Below, one piece after another: positions 8,686 to 15,860 of a DNA stretch of 64,000 bases (positions are counted from its first letter, which is position 1; the number at the start of each line of letters is the position of its first letter). The DNA is from CAZCVI01 sp964502145 (GTDB lineage Bacteria; Acidobacteriota; Aminicenantia; UBA2199), in contig CAZCVI010000001.1 in NCBI GenBank assembly GCA_964502145.1, positions 124,001 through 188,000 on the forward strand. The letters are read 5' to 3'. Below the pieces are notes generated by a model that did not search any database, was not told the DNA's origin, and worked only from the letters and a program-made list of their open reading frames with translations. Both the position numbers and the translations under genes were made by a program.

Positions 8686-8714
8686 ATAATAAATAAAAGA
8701 AAAACAGAAGTCAA
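8686..8714 (-). promoter_or_regulatory. sigma70-type promoter of the GAF gene
   Basis: On the minus strand TTGACT (8709-8714) and TATTAT (8686-8691) are separated by 17 nt, a good match to consensus. The leader before the ATG at 8648 is about 30 nt and carries GGAGG. Confidence 0.65.
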
Positions 8715-8830
8715 CAGAAATTGCCAAAAAAAGTTTCCATAAATTAATGATGTAATACCTCTATAATTGGTCATTTGAATAAAATAATAATTCAAGTCCT
8801 AACGATTAACTATGTGTGCCCGTGTGCCAC

Positions 8831-9050
8831 TTTGTTATTGCAGAAAAAATGTTACCAGTCGACCATAAACCCTGAATTCACCGCCAGTTCTTTGAGAGTA
8901 CCATAAAATCAAGTGGGAGGAATGGGAATTATGGGAAGAATGGGAGGAATGGGAATTTTTTTGTTTATCCCATCATTCCCATCATTCCCATACTTCCCAT
9001 ACTTCCCATTAAGTTGGCGACGAATCCAGGAAACAGAGGGGGGTTGACAG
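8831..9050 (+). repeat. promoter-bearing segment shared with 15760-15815, interrupted by MITE copy C
   Basis: TTTGTTATTGCAGAA at 8831 starts about 40 bp that match the sequence at 15760 with few changes, up to CATAAA. The match resumes after the inserted MITE at AGAGGGGGGTTGACAG (9035-9050). At 15760-15815 the two halves are continuous. The upstream part of the gap, 8649-8830, holds only the GAF promoter. Confidence 0.75.
8871..9030. mobile_element. MITE-like element, copy C (160 bp) with AAAC target duplication
   Basis: Ends are CCTGAATTCACCGCC and the inverse of CCTGGATTCGTCGCC. The core hairpin is made of 9-bp G-rich units (GGGAGGAAT, GGGAATTAT type, 8911-8957) and complementary C-rich units (8966-9010). 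The 4-bp sequence AAAC flanks both ends (8867-8870, 9031-9034). The inverse of this element recurs as copy D at 54617-54776, also 160 bp, with nearly identical inner flanks. Confidence 0.85.
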
Positions 9051-9072
9051 AAGACTGTGTTTGTTCTAATAT
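9044..9072 (+). promoter_or_regulatory. consensus sigma70 promoter for the 9080 gene
   Basis: TTGACA (9044-9049), 17 nt, TAATAT (9067-9072). The ATG at 9080 begins 8 nt after the -10 box, at about the expected transcription start, so the mRNA is probably leaderless. The -35 lies just beyond the MITE end, so the insertion separated the promoter from its upstream sequence. Confidence 0.75.
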
Positions 9073-9079
9073 TTAAAGC

Positions 9080-9298
9080 ATGAATGGACATAATACAATA
9101 AATCAGATGGTTGAGTCTTTTGGGAATTTCCCGATCGCGGAAAAGGAGTATTTGCTTGATATTTTCTCTAAAGAACTCCATGAAGAGAAACGCGAATGCT
9201 TACATAAACGCCATATAGAGGTTAAAAGGAATTTCCAGAAAGGAAAAGTTAAACTAGGCACTGTTCAGGACTTAATGGCTGATCTTGATGAAGATTGA
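9080..9298 (+). CDS. small antitoxin-like protein, 72 aa
   Basis: 72 residues, highly charged and helical, ending in DLMADLDED. The layout (about 70 residues, acidic C-terminus, downstream overlapping frame) is typical of antitoxins of RelE/ParE-type modules, but I cannot name the family. There is no ribosome-binding site, and the ATG sits at the predicted transcription start. An in-frame ATG at codon 10 also lacks one. The partner toxin appears reduced to a few codons (9288-9314). Confidence 0.55.
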   Translation: MNGHNTINQMVESFGNFPIAEKEYLLDIFSKELHEEKRECLHKRHIEVKRNFQKGKVKLGTVQDLMADLDED

Positions 9299-9314
9299 TA
9301 TTCGAATTTATTGA
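9288..9314 (+). pseudogene. possible remnant of the partner toxin start
   Basis: ATGAAGATTGATATTCG overlaps the antitoxin-like gene end by 11 bp, as toxin starts usually do, and gives MKIDIRIY before a stop. Nothing after it resembles a RelE-type toxin. The reading rests on position and a few residues only. The rest of 9299-9431 shows no gene. Confidence 0.25.
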
Positions 9315-9431
9315 TGAGGAGCATGTAGCTTGGGTGGGCATGATGACGTGTATTAGCGAGTTTAAATTATTCTGTGGGAGGGGAAACCCTCGTTCTCAAG
9401 AAAAAGCGTTGCTGCTTTTATTTATCCTACT

Positions 9432-10469
9432 ATGAAAAAAAAACAGATTGTTCCACAAAACAGCTTCACAGAATTTTTACTCTATACCACGCCCAATGGC
9501 AAGGTAAAAGTAGAGATATTCCTGCGTGATGAAACCGTGTGGTTGACACAAGAAAAAATTGCCCATCTTTTTGGAGTGCAAAGACCAGCAATCACAAAAC
9601 ACCTGAAAAATATCTTTGAAAGTGGAGAATTGCAGGAAAATTCAGTTAGTTCCATTTTGGAACTAACTGCCGATGACGGGAAAAAGTACCAAACGAAGTT
9701 TTATAACTTGGATGCCATTATTTCTGTGGGTTATCGGGTAAATTCCGCCCAGGCTACGCATTTCCGCATCTGGGCGACACAAGTACTCAAAGAATACATC
9801 ATCAAAGGTTTCGCTATGGATGACGAACGGCTTAAAAACCCCGCCAACATCTTCGGCAAAGATTATTTCGAAGAGCAACTGGCTCGCATCCGCGATATCC
9901 GGTCCAGCGAACGACGACTCTATCAGAAGATCACTGATATTTACGCCCAATGTAGCGCCGATTATGACCCGAACTCAGACGTAACCCGACAATTTTTTGC
10001 CACCGTTCAAAATAAACTGCACTTTGCCATTACTGGAAAAACTGCGGCAGAGATTATTAGCGAGAGAGTGGATAGTAAAAAACCAAATATGGGATTGACC
10101 ACCTGGAAATATGCACCAACAGGGAAGATTCGCGAGACAGATGTGGTTATCGCCAAAAACTATCTGCATGAAAATGAGTTAGACATGCTGAATCGAATTG
10201 TAACCATGTATTTAGATTACGCTGAAATGCAGGCAATACGTGGGGTCATAATGGTTATGAAAGATTGGGTGGAAAAATTAGATGCCTTTCTCAAGTTTAA
10301 TGAACAAGATATTTTAACCAATGCTGGACAAATCAGTCATGAAGTCGCGATAGCCTTGGCACTTGATGAATATGAAAAGTATCGCATTGTCAAAGATCGT
10401 CTATTGGAATCTGACTTCGACCGCGAAGTGCAAAAACTATTCAACACAATGAAAAAGAAACCGGATTGA
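9432..10469 (+). CDS. rhuM: RhuM-family virulence/toxin-like protein
   Basis: 345 residues covering the whole RhuM architecture. The N-terminal Bro-N/KilA-like DNA-binding part shows TVWLTQEKIAHLFGVQRPAITKHL and YNLDAIISVGYRVNS (about 15-120). A middle helical part (ARIRDIRSSERRLYQKITDIY) and a C-terminal part with EYEKYRIVKDRLLESDFD follow. RhuM was first reported from Salmonella pathogenicity island 3; its biochemical role is unsettled, and homologues cluster with toxin-antitoxin and phage genes. No ribosome-binding site is visible. A second, internally deleted copy lies at 12939-13337. Confidence 0.85.
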   Translation: MKKKQIVPQNSFTEFLLYTTPNGKVKVEIFLRDETVWLTQEKIAHLFGVQRPAITKHLKNIFESGELQENSVSSILELTADDGKKYQTKFYNLDAIISVGYRVNSAQATHFRIWATQVLKEYIIKGFAMDDERLKNPANIFGKDYFEEQLARIRDIRSSERRLYQKITDIYAQCSADYDPNSDVTRQFFATVQNKLHFAITGKTAAEIISERVDSKKPNMGLTTWKYAPTGKIRETDVVIAKNYLHENELDMLNRIVTMYLDYAEMQAIRGVIMVMKDWVEKLDAFLKFNEQDILTNAGQISHEVAIALALDEYEKYRIVKDRLLESDFDREVQKLFNTMKKKPD

Positions 10470-10579
10470 GTCGAACGACAAGCTTTTCTCCCTATCGGTT
10501 TAGCGATTACGCAGGTTCTGTAAATCCATACCATCTTCCGGTCTATCGTTAATGGCTGGGGTTCAGAATTCGCTCGGAA

Positions 10580-10867
10580 TCACTTCCATTCTTGCGCGAG
10601 GGTGGAAAATTCCTTTTGATATTTTGTCCAATCATGCAGTGTTGCTGGATCAAAATCCGCACCATTGGGCCATACCAATGTGTGTACTTCCGGGTCGATT
10701 TGGACTTGATTGAAGAGAGATAGGTCACGTAAGGGGGTATACAGTTCACCTTTTAGTATGGGTTGGAAATCTATCATCTGGGAAGTCTGGTCATCAAATT
10801 CCACATTCAGCGTATACGGTGCCGACACTTCTACGGAGATAACCTTATATATAGCATGATTCATCAT
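10580..10867 (-). CDS. DUF2442 protein (toxin-antitoxin-like partner)
   Basis: 95 residues with the DUF2442 pattern: an N-terminal strand region (VISVEVSAPYTLNVEFDDQ), then FQPILKGELYTPLRDLSLF and the conserved VWPNGADFDPATLHDW near the end. The family is usually found directly beside DUF4160, as here (gene ending at 10879). Such pairs are regarded as putative toxin-antitoxin modules, although function is poorly defined. A GGAG-like site precedes the ATG. Confidence 0.8.
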   Translation of the reverse strand: MMNHAIYKVISVEVSAPYTLNVEFDDQTSQMIDFQPILKGELYTPLRDLSLFNQVQIDPEVHTLVWPNGADFDPATLHDWTKYQKEFSTLAQEWK

Positions 10868-10878
10868 TTTCTCCTTTT

Positions 10879-11148
10879 TTATTGCAAGGGTTCAATTTTA
10901 TCGGGAGTTTGTCCATGTTGTAGACGTTCCCAGTTTTTGAGTAAATCTTCTTGATGCAATTCTGCCCATGCCTCGATAAATCTTAATTGACGGCGTGGGA
11001 GTTCGCCTGCGATCAATTCGATTGTTTCAATATTGTATATAGCCACGCCTCCCTGGTAATAAGCGTGAAAATGTGGGCAATTGTGCTTCTGATCAATTTC
11101 AACAAACATGCGAATAATAATTCCAAGAAAGCGTGCTATTTCGGGCAT
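10879..11148 (-). CDS. DUF4160 protein (toxin-antitoxin-like partner)
   Basis: 89 residues with the DUF4160 hallmark MPEIARFLGIIIRMFVEID, HNCPHFHAYYQGG and a helical region ELPRRQLRFIEAWAELHQEDLLKNW. It is the upstream member of the pair with DUF2442, separated by 11 bp. An AAGGAG motif precedes the ATG. The role is unproven; the genomic habit of the family is that of a stability or stress module. Confidence 0.8.
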   Translation of the reverse strand: MPEIARFLGIIIRMFVEIDQKHNCPHFHAYYQGGVAIYNIETIELIAGELPRRQLRFIEAWAELHQEDLLKNWERLQHGQTPDKIEPLQ

Positions 11149-11301
11149 TAATTTCTCCTTACATTAATAATAATAAGGTGAATCATTGATTTTGTCAACT
11201 GTTTCCTTCATATCTTCGCAGTATTCTCCTAACTTCCTTTTTTTATTGACTTCTCTTGGCTATTGAGATAAGATTATTATTATTCTCTGTATGAAACGGG
11301 T

Positions 11302-11481
11302 TTACAAAGTTTTCTCTCGTAAAACTTTGAAAATACCACCTTCGCTTTCCAGAATTTCCAAGACTTTTAAATCCTCTTTCAGTAGTTCGGATAGGAATCC
11401 TTCAAGGATCCCGAAGTTAGCTTTGCTTCTGAGCACCTTTTTCACTGCCCAATCGAATCGAATATGTTTTGGTCATTTCAT
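11302..11481 (-). pseudogene. N-terminal remnant of Rpn/PD-(D/E)XK transposase-family gene
   Basis: The minus-strand frame reads HIRFDWAVKKVLRSKANFG, then EGFLSELLKEDLKVLEILES, then stops after about 57 codons. This is the opening of the RpnA-like PD-(D/E)XK nuclease-transposase family, normally 280-300 residues. The would-be ATG at 11481 is followed two codons later by an in-frame TGA. All catalytic residues are missing, so the gene is dead. It occupies most of the otherwise empty 11149-11674 gap. Confidence 0.6.
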
Positions 11482-11624
11482 GCCATATATTTAACATAAA
11501 AGTCGATTGTTTTCAACTGGAATTCCGGAAAATATTGCAAATGTCTTGACTCTTATTGTTTTTTAATTTCTTATAGTAAAAGAATAATGAAAAAAGGGCA
11601 GGTGGAAATAGTCTCTAAATGAAA

Positions 11625-11650
11625 GGCACGGGGGATATCCCCCCCGTGCC
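11625..11650 (-). terminator. strong GC-rich hairpin downstream of the RiPP precursor
   Basis: GGCACGGGGG (11625-11634) and CCCCCGTGCC (11641-11650) form a 10-bp perfect stem. On the minus strand the stem is followed by a T-rich stretch (TTTCATTT). It lies 25 bp after the precursor stop and is the likely end of its transcript. Confidence 0.55.
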
Positions 11651-11674
11651 CTGTAAACTACAGATTCTTCAGTA

Positions 11675-11860
11675 CTAATAGGGACAAACAGGTTCCCATG
11701 AATTCCTATAACAATCATAACAAATCGTCGGTTCACAGGAACCCGAGCAGTAATAGGTGAGCCAGGCCCCCCCTTTGACGTTTGATTCTTCTAACTGGTT
11801 TAATTGAGCGATGGTTGTCTTGCTCAATTGCAACTTAGCTGTCTGTTTCTTAAGTTTCAT
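11675..11860 (-). CDS. RiPP precursor, class I lanthipeptide-like, GG leader
   Basis: 61 residues. The leader (MKLKKQTAKLQLSKTTIAQL, then NQLEESNVKGG) has the lysine-rich L-x-L-x-K-x-TI-x-x-L pattern and double-glycine end seen in Bacteroidota-type class I lanthipeptide precursors. The 30-residue core after Gly31 is rich in Cys (38, 42, 47, 50, 59), Ser/Thr (35, 39, 41, 45, 54) and aromatics. I chose the ATG at 11860 because GGAGG lies 7 nt upstream; a start 12 codons earlier lacks a ribosome-binding site. No LanB, LanC, C39 protease or exporter gene is adjacent, so modification would have to be supplied in trans, or the peptide may be unmodified. Confidence 0.7.
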   Translation of the reverse strand: MKLKKQTAKLQLSKTTIAQLNQLEESNVKGGAWLTYYCSGSCEPTICYDCYRNSWEPVCPY

Positions 11861-11898
11861 TATAACTTCCTCCATTTTTTTTGTGAACATCTTCATAA

Positions 11899-11927
11899 AT
11901 TATCCACAAAATCACATTCTATGTCAA
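11899..11927 (-). promoter_or_regulatory. sigma70-type promoter of the RiPP precursor
   Basis: Minus strand TTGACA (11922-11927), 17 nt, GATAAT (11899-11904). The first in-frame ATG lies 2 nt after the -10; the SD-preceded start is 36 nt further on. Confidence 0.65.
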
Positions 11928-12146
11928 GAAAAAAAATATTTTTTTTTGTTTTTTTAATGTTTGACTGTCACGAAGTCAATATATAAACCCTATATTATAG
12001 AAGAAAAATTATTTTTTCATTTAGGGATGACGGGAATCACCATGATTATAAATACCACAGTTTTGTGGTTATAAATGCCAGCCGCCAACGTGAAACAAAG
12101 AGACGGTGTGAATCTTCTTAATTTTTCCAGCAGAGATCGTGGTGGC

Positions 12147-12347
12147 CTAAGGCGTATTCATAATTTGATATGAGGTACAAATCCACTTTGCACGTTTCCG
12201 ATTCTGCGCGATTGTTCTTTCTAATATCTGGTCATCATCCACCCGGCCCTGGTTAACGTCTGATGTTCGTAAAACATCATGCCCTTTCTCACGTAATTCT
12301 TGCGCTACTTCCAAAGGTAGCATTTGATCAAGATATAGTTTATGCAA
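12147..12347 (-). pseudogene. truncated DUF5615 PIN-like toxin
   Basis: The first ~48 residues (LYLDQMLPLEVAQELREKGH, DVLRTSDVNQGRVDDDQIL) match the PIN-like DUF5615 family, which normally runs to about 110 residues with a later LVTxDxDF motif. Here that part is missing, replaced by KRAKWICTSYQIMNTP and a stop. The start overlaps the DUF433 antitoxin gene by 8 bp, the usual order for this pair. The toxin is probably inactive. Confidence 0.6.
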
Positions 12348-12579
12348 TCCTGGTATCCATCATTCTTAATTCTGTATGATCAAGGGAAGACATCGCATAA
12401 TGCAGTGCAGCCTTAATATCATTTTTGTCCAGTTCCGGGTAGCTGGCAAGAATAGAATCCCTCGAAATCCCCTCGGCCATCTGCTCAAGAATAACCGAAA
12501 CAGGAATCCTGGTACCTTTGATGACGGGTTTACCATTACAAACTCTGGGATTAAGTTCAATTCGGTCTTGTTGCATCAT
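12340..12579 (-). CDS. DUF433 antitoxin
   Basis: 79 residues with the DUF433 signature RIELNPRVCNGKPVIKGTRI, PVSVILEQMAEGIS and a helix-turn-helix-like ILASYPELDKNDIKAALHYA. These proteins are the usual upstream partner of DUF5615 PIN-like toxins and probably bind DNA and the toxin. AGGAG precedes the ATG, and the gene overlaps its partner. It appears intact, although the partner is truncated. Confidence 0.8.
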   Translation of the reverse strand: MMQQDRIELNPRVCNGKPVIKGTRIPVSVILEQMAEGISRDSILASYPELDKNDIKAALHYAMSSLDHTELRMMDTRIA

Positions 12580-12780
12580 TCATTTACTCCTGGGAAACTC
12601 AACGGTATACCGACGTATTCAACGCAATGAGTTTCTCTTTCAGTTTAATTATAACGTCATTTTTCTCCATTGTCAATTTAAAATCATAAATGTTACGGGA
12701 GGATTATTCCGGCCTGTCCCAAAGGCCTTTTAATGAGTGACAAACCGGGAAAAGAAGTTTATTATTTATATAGAAAAAAT

Positions 12781-12868
12781 GGGGATGGTATGTGGGAATG
12801 TGGGAATGTTTGCTATCTGTTCCCAGAAGTTTTTAGTTTCCCTTCATCATTTCCACATCCCCACGCAC
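12781..12868. repeat. degenerate G/C-arm repeat, related to 14171-14225
   Basis: TGTGGGAATGTGGGAATG on the left faces CATTTCCACATCCCCACGC on the right, an imperfect inverted arrangement of short units. The inverse of 12807-12868 aligns with 14171-14225 (GTGCGTGGGAATGTGGGAAT, AGGGAACAGGCA), so this is a second small repeat family. The 12580-12938 gap holds this and no gene. Confidence 0.5.
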
Positions 12869-12938
12869 TGACCCTTGTTTCTTATTGGATACCGGGTAAT
12901 CTCCAGCCCGTGCTGAAAAAGATGGGCGACCCCGGGAT

Positions 12939-13337
12939 TCAGGACTCATTTTTAATCTCTTTCTGCTCCAACTGTTTTACAACCCGGTCAAAATCACTCT
13001 CGAAAAGTCGGTCCTGCACAATGCGGTATTTTTCGAATTCACTTTCCGCATGGGTTTTTGCCAGCTTGGCTGTCACCTTGCCACTGTCCAAAAGAATCTC
13101 ACGATTACCTTCAGTTTGAACTATCCGGAAATTCCGGATAGTTGCTTCACGGCCAAGCTCACCTTGATCATAAATGTTTTTCAGGTGCTCATTAATTTTA
13201 CGCACATCGACATCGAAGAGCTGACCCATTAGCTTTTGAGAGAGCCAGATGGTTTCATCCTCATACCGGGCCTCAATGTTCTGTTCACCGCTTTGTCCGG
13301 TGAAGATCAGGAACTCAGCCGTCCTCTTTTTTCCCAT
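12939..13337 (-). pseudogene. RhuM-family gene with large in-frame internal deletion
   Basis: 132 residues. Residues 1-~85 match the RhuM N-terminus (ETIWLSQKLMGQLFDVDVRK, INEHLKNIYDQGEL). The sequence then jumps at GNREILLDSGKVTAKLAKTH to the extreme C-terminal motif EFEKYRIVQDRLFESDFD. In the intact neighbour at 9432-10469 these blocks are about 230 residues apart. The reading frame is preserved across the junction. The product would retain only the DNA-binding-like start and the tail. Confidence 0.7.
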
Positions 13338-13341
13338 TTTT

Positions 13342-13656
13342 TCAAGGCATTGGGATGCCTGTTTTATTTATTTCATAGACGATTTCTTTCCATCCTTCTT
13401 GCCAGTCTTTTGTAGAGATGGGGTGGGGTTCGATTCGTGAATCGACTTTTGTTGAAATATTCATGAGGTGAATTCGTTCGACGAGTCTGTTCTTTCCGAA
13501 AGTAGGCGAAATAACCGCAATATCCAGGTCGCTATCCTTGTGGAAATTACCCTTGGCATAGGAACCAAAAAGTATGAGAGAGTCCACGGGGATATTATTG
13601 TTTTTAAGTTGCCTGCCGAATTCGAGGATTATTCCTCTGATTTGTTCTGTAACCAT
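13342..13656 (-). CDS. mntA: MNT-domain minimal nucleotidyltransferase antitoxin
   Basis: 104 residues with the minimal nucleotidyltransferase motif LFGSYAKGNFHKDSDLDIAV (GSxAxG...DxD). In MNT/HEPN modules the nucleotidyltransferase adenylylates and silences the HEPN RNase. Its start overlaps the end of the HEPN gene by 28 bp, so the two are translationally coupled. Metal-binding aspartates are present, and it appears functional. Confidence 0.85.
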   Translation of the reverse strand: MVTEQIRGIILEFGRQLKNNNIPVDSLILFGSYAKGNFHKDSDLDIAVISPTFGKNRLVERIHLMNISTKVDSRIEPHPISTKDWQEGWKEIVYEINKTGIPMP

Positions 13657-14018
13657 TTCAGAATCTCCATGGCTTCATTATATTTTTCATCCACATATTG
13701 ATAATCAGGAGAGGGACTTTCTTCATCCGGGTATCTCGACTCAATATTAAAAGCAGTGGCCTCAATCAGAAACTTCTCATAATTAGCTGGAAGTTTCAGT
13801 GGAATTTTTTCAGCAAGATATTTCAAATTATGGGTAATCGGAGGGTGTTCCCCTTTTTCTTTTATGAAAAGGGCTTTAAGAATTTTTTCCAGAGAAAGAT
13901 GGATAAAAAAAAGAGCTTGACGTAGTTTTTTATTTTTTAAAAGAACGCTCGCCGCATTAATTTCTTCATCTGCTGCATTCTTCCAAAATTCAAATCGTTT
14001 TCTCTGTTTTTCATCCAT
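13629..14018 (-). CDS. hepT: HEPN-domain toxin
   Basis: 129 residues of the HEPN fold: RKRFEFWKNAADEEINAASV, LLKNKKLRQALFFIHLSLEK, LKALFIKEKGEHPPITHNL and TAFNIESRYPDE are the usual conserved blocks. HEPN proteins paired with MNT are RNases or RNA-binding toxins. An R-x6-H (RQALFFIH) is visible, but I am not certain it is the catalytic motif. The partner is the overlapping mntA. Confidence 0.85.
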   Translation of the reverse strand: MDEKQRKRFEFWKNAADEEINAASVLLKNKKLRQALFFIHLSLEKILKALFIKEKGEHPPITHNLKYLAEKIPLKLPANYEKFLIEATAFNIESRYPDEESPSPDYQYVDEKYNEAMEILKWLQNKSEE

Positions 14019-14086
14019 GTGGTTACTATAGCATTATTATTAAATTATTTCAACAATCATCCAAAAAAAGTGGAGGAATGCCAGTA

Positions 14087-15655
14087 CTATTGCACGCCTC
14101 CAGATTTGTCAAGTACAAGGAGAAAAAGAAAGAAGAAAAGAAAAAGATTGAAAAAAAAAGATGGGTGACGGTGCGTGGGAATGTGGGAATGATGCAGGGG
14201 AAATGGGAACTTTAGGGAACAGGCAGGCAAACTCCACCTCATACTTGGCCCGGCTGGTATCATCAATGGACTCCACGAACACCACCAGAAAGATTTCAGC
14301 CAGTTCCAACCGTTTCCCGTGGGGAATTCCGGGATAACTTGTCCGCCCGGACTTTTTAGGAATTGATGTAAATAGGAGTATAAATTGAAATGAAAGATAG
14401 CTTCAAAGATTCTCTTATCCGTGCGCCAGGGAACCGCTTTGAACAACCAACTGCTGTTCTTTTTCAAATAGGTTTGATACAGGTTCATAATCTTGGGGAT
14501 ATATAAAACCGTGTCGGTCATCACCTCTGCCATAGAGATAAAAGGATCCACCAGCTTGCGCATGTCATTGAAATAGTCGTCGGCGAAATAATTAAAAAGC
14601 CGCTTCTGCACAAAAGGATAGGCAAACTTTAAATAATATTTTTTTTGATCCACAATCTCTTGTGCTACCAAGCCATTCATATATAATGCGTTCATGGTTT
14701 TGTTATCAAACGAGAACTCCAGTTTCTCGTCCGTTTGGAACATTTTTAATATCTGTGTTTTATTGGCTTTTTCTTTCGCCTTGCTGATCAGGTTCATGAT
14801 ATTATTATTGGGTAACGCATAGGTAGCGGCAGCATAAACGATTTCGAATTCCTCCATAGTGATGGGTTTACTGGTATCATTGGTATACCAGTTGAACCCT
14901 TCCGTCAATAATTCACCAAACCAACAGGTTAAGCCCGGCTGTCCATTGGTTTCTTTATATAATTGGTCGATGACCGCTGGTTCGATAGATTGTCCGCTTT
15001 CTCTTTCATACCATTGAAACATGCCCTGGACCTCCTCAATGGAAAAATAGGGGATTTGCACACTGCGTTGGATATTGAAGGGAGAACCTTGAACATTTTC
15101 GATCCCCAGCACACTGCGAACACCAATAAGAGCCAATCCATGCAGCAAATAATATTTTTCCTCGCTGGTTTTATCCGGTTCTCCGGTCCGACTCAAAAAA
15201 ATATCCCGGAATATCCCGGCAAAAGAGTTAATAAAGTGTTCATCCAGTGCATCGAACTCATCAATAATCAGAATCACGGGCTTGTGAAAATACTGCGCGG
15301 TAAATAAGTGGTGAATCTCCTTGAATTTTTCGATGGCCGGGAATTCCATCTCAAAACCTATTCTCATTTTATTAATAAAAACATCGAGAATATCCTTTTC
15401 GTCTTTTTCGTATTTGGCAGATTCCATAGAGATCATGGCTACATGGTATTGGCCGCTTTGTTTTATTTGCTGAACCAGTTCCTGCATCATCCATGTTTTT
15501 CCAGTTTGCCTGGGTGCCCACACCGTGAAATAATGACCGCCTTCCTCTGGATTCTCGCCCTTCAATTGGGTATACCCTTTTTCCAGCAGCTCTTTTCTGG
15601 GCACATAATAATGTGATTTTTCATTGACCGGACCGTAAGATGAAAAGCGTCGCAT
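14087..15655 (-). pseudogene. AAA-like ATPase with frameshifted, truncated nuclease tail
   Basis: The 522-codon frame starts well: Walker A APRQTGKTW near residue 50 and Walker B VILIIDEFDALD near 130, followed by the helical region typical of AAA-ATPases fused to PD-(D/E)XK nucleases. After VIPEFPTGNG (about 440) the frame becomes tryptophan-rich noise. Another frame just after it reads LELAEIFLVVFVESIDDTSR, AKYEVEF, which resembles the expected end of the nuclease domain. The coding sequence then runs into the repeat at 14171-14225. The nuclease active-site region is deleted and the tail is out of frame; the ATPase domain is intact. Confidence 0.65.
14171..14225. repeat. repeat copy inside the broken ATPase tail
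   Basis: GTGCGTGGGAATGTGGGAAT followed by GATGCAGGGGAAATGGGAAC is the inverse of part of 12807-12868. It lies at the point where the ATPase coding similarity ends, so repeat insertion or recombination may have truncated that gene. Confidence 0.5.
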
Positions 15656-15759
15656 GGTAGACTCCTTTTGTTTTACTCTTATACCCCACTATTTTAGCAG
15701 AACAGCCAAGGAAAGGCAATAAAAAGATTAATGGATAATTGGGTCTTCTCGCCTGACCC

Positions 15760-15815
15760 TTTGTTATTGCAGAAGAAATGTTGCCAGTCGAACATAAAAA
15801 GAGGGGGGTTGACAG
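15760..15815 (+). repeat. duplicated promoter segment, uninterrupted copy
   Basis: TTTGTTATTGCAGAAGAAAT through AGAGGGGGGTTGACAG matches the segment at 8831-9050 but without the MITE. Here CATAAAAAGAGG is continuous, against CATAAAC plus element plus AAACAGAGG at the other site. It acts as the empty site for copy C. Confidence 0.75.
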
Positions 15816-15825
15816 GGAAGCTGTC

Positions 15826-15854
15826 TTGAAATGTTTCCATTTTTCCTGTAAAAT
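15826..15854 (+). promoter_or_regulatory. sigma70-type promoter of the five-gene operon
   Basis: TTGAAA (15826-15831), 17 nt, TAAAAT (15849-15854). The ATG of a 13-codon upstream ORF begins 7 nt after the -10. A consensus TTGACA also lies at 15809-15814 but is too far from any good -10. Confidence 0.65.
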
Positions 15855-15860
15855 ATCTTT

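Noticed and set aside
8871..9030. Transcription terminator
   Set aside because: The hairpin is far longer than an intrinsic terminator and is part of an element with conserved ends and target duplication; the copy A sub-hairpin is listed separately.
11291..11494. 67-codon plus-strand ORF
   Set aside because: Opposite strand of the Rpn-like remnant, which has recognisable family sequence.
12733..13119. 128-codon plus-strand frame
   Set aside because: Runs through the 12781-12868 repeat and antisense to the RhuM remnant; no ribosome-binding site or recognisable protein.
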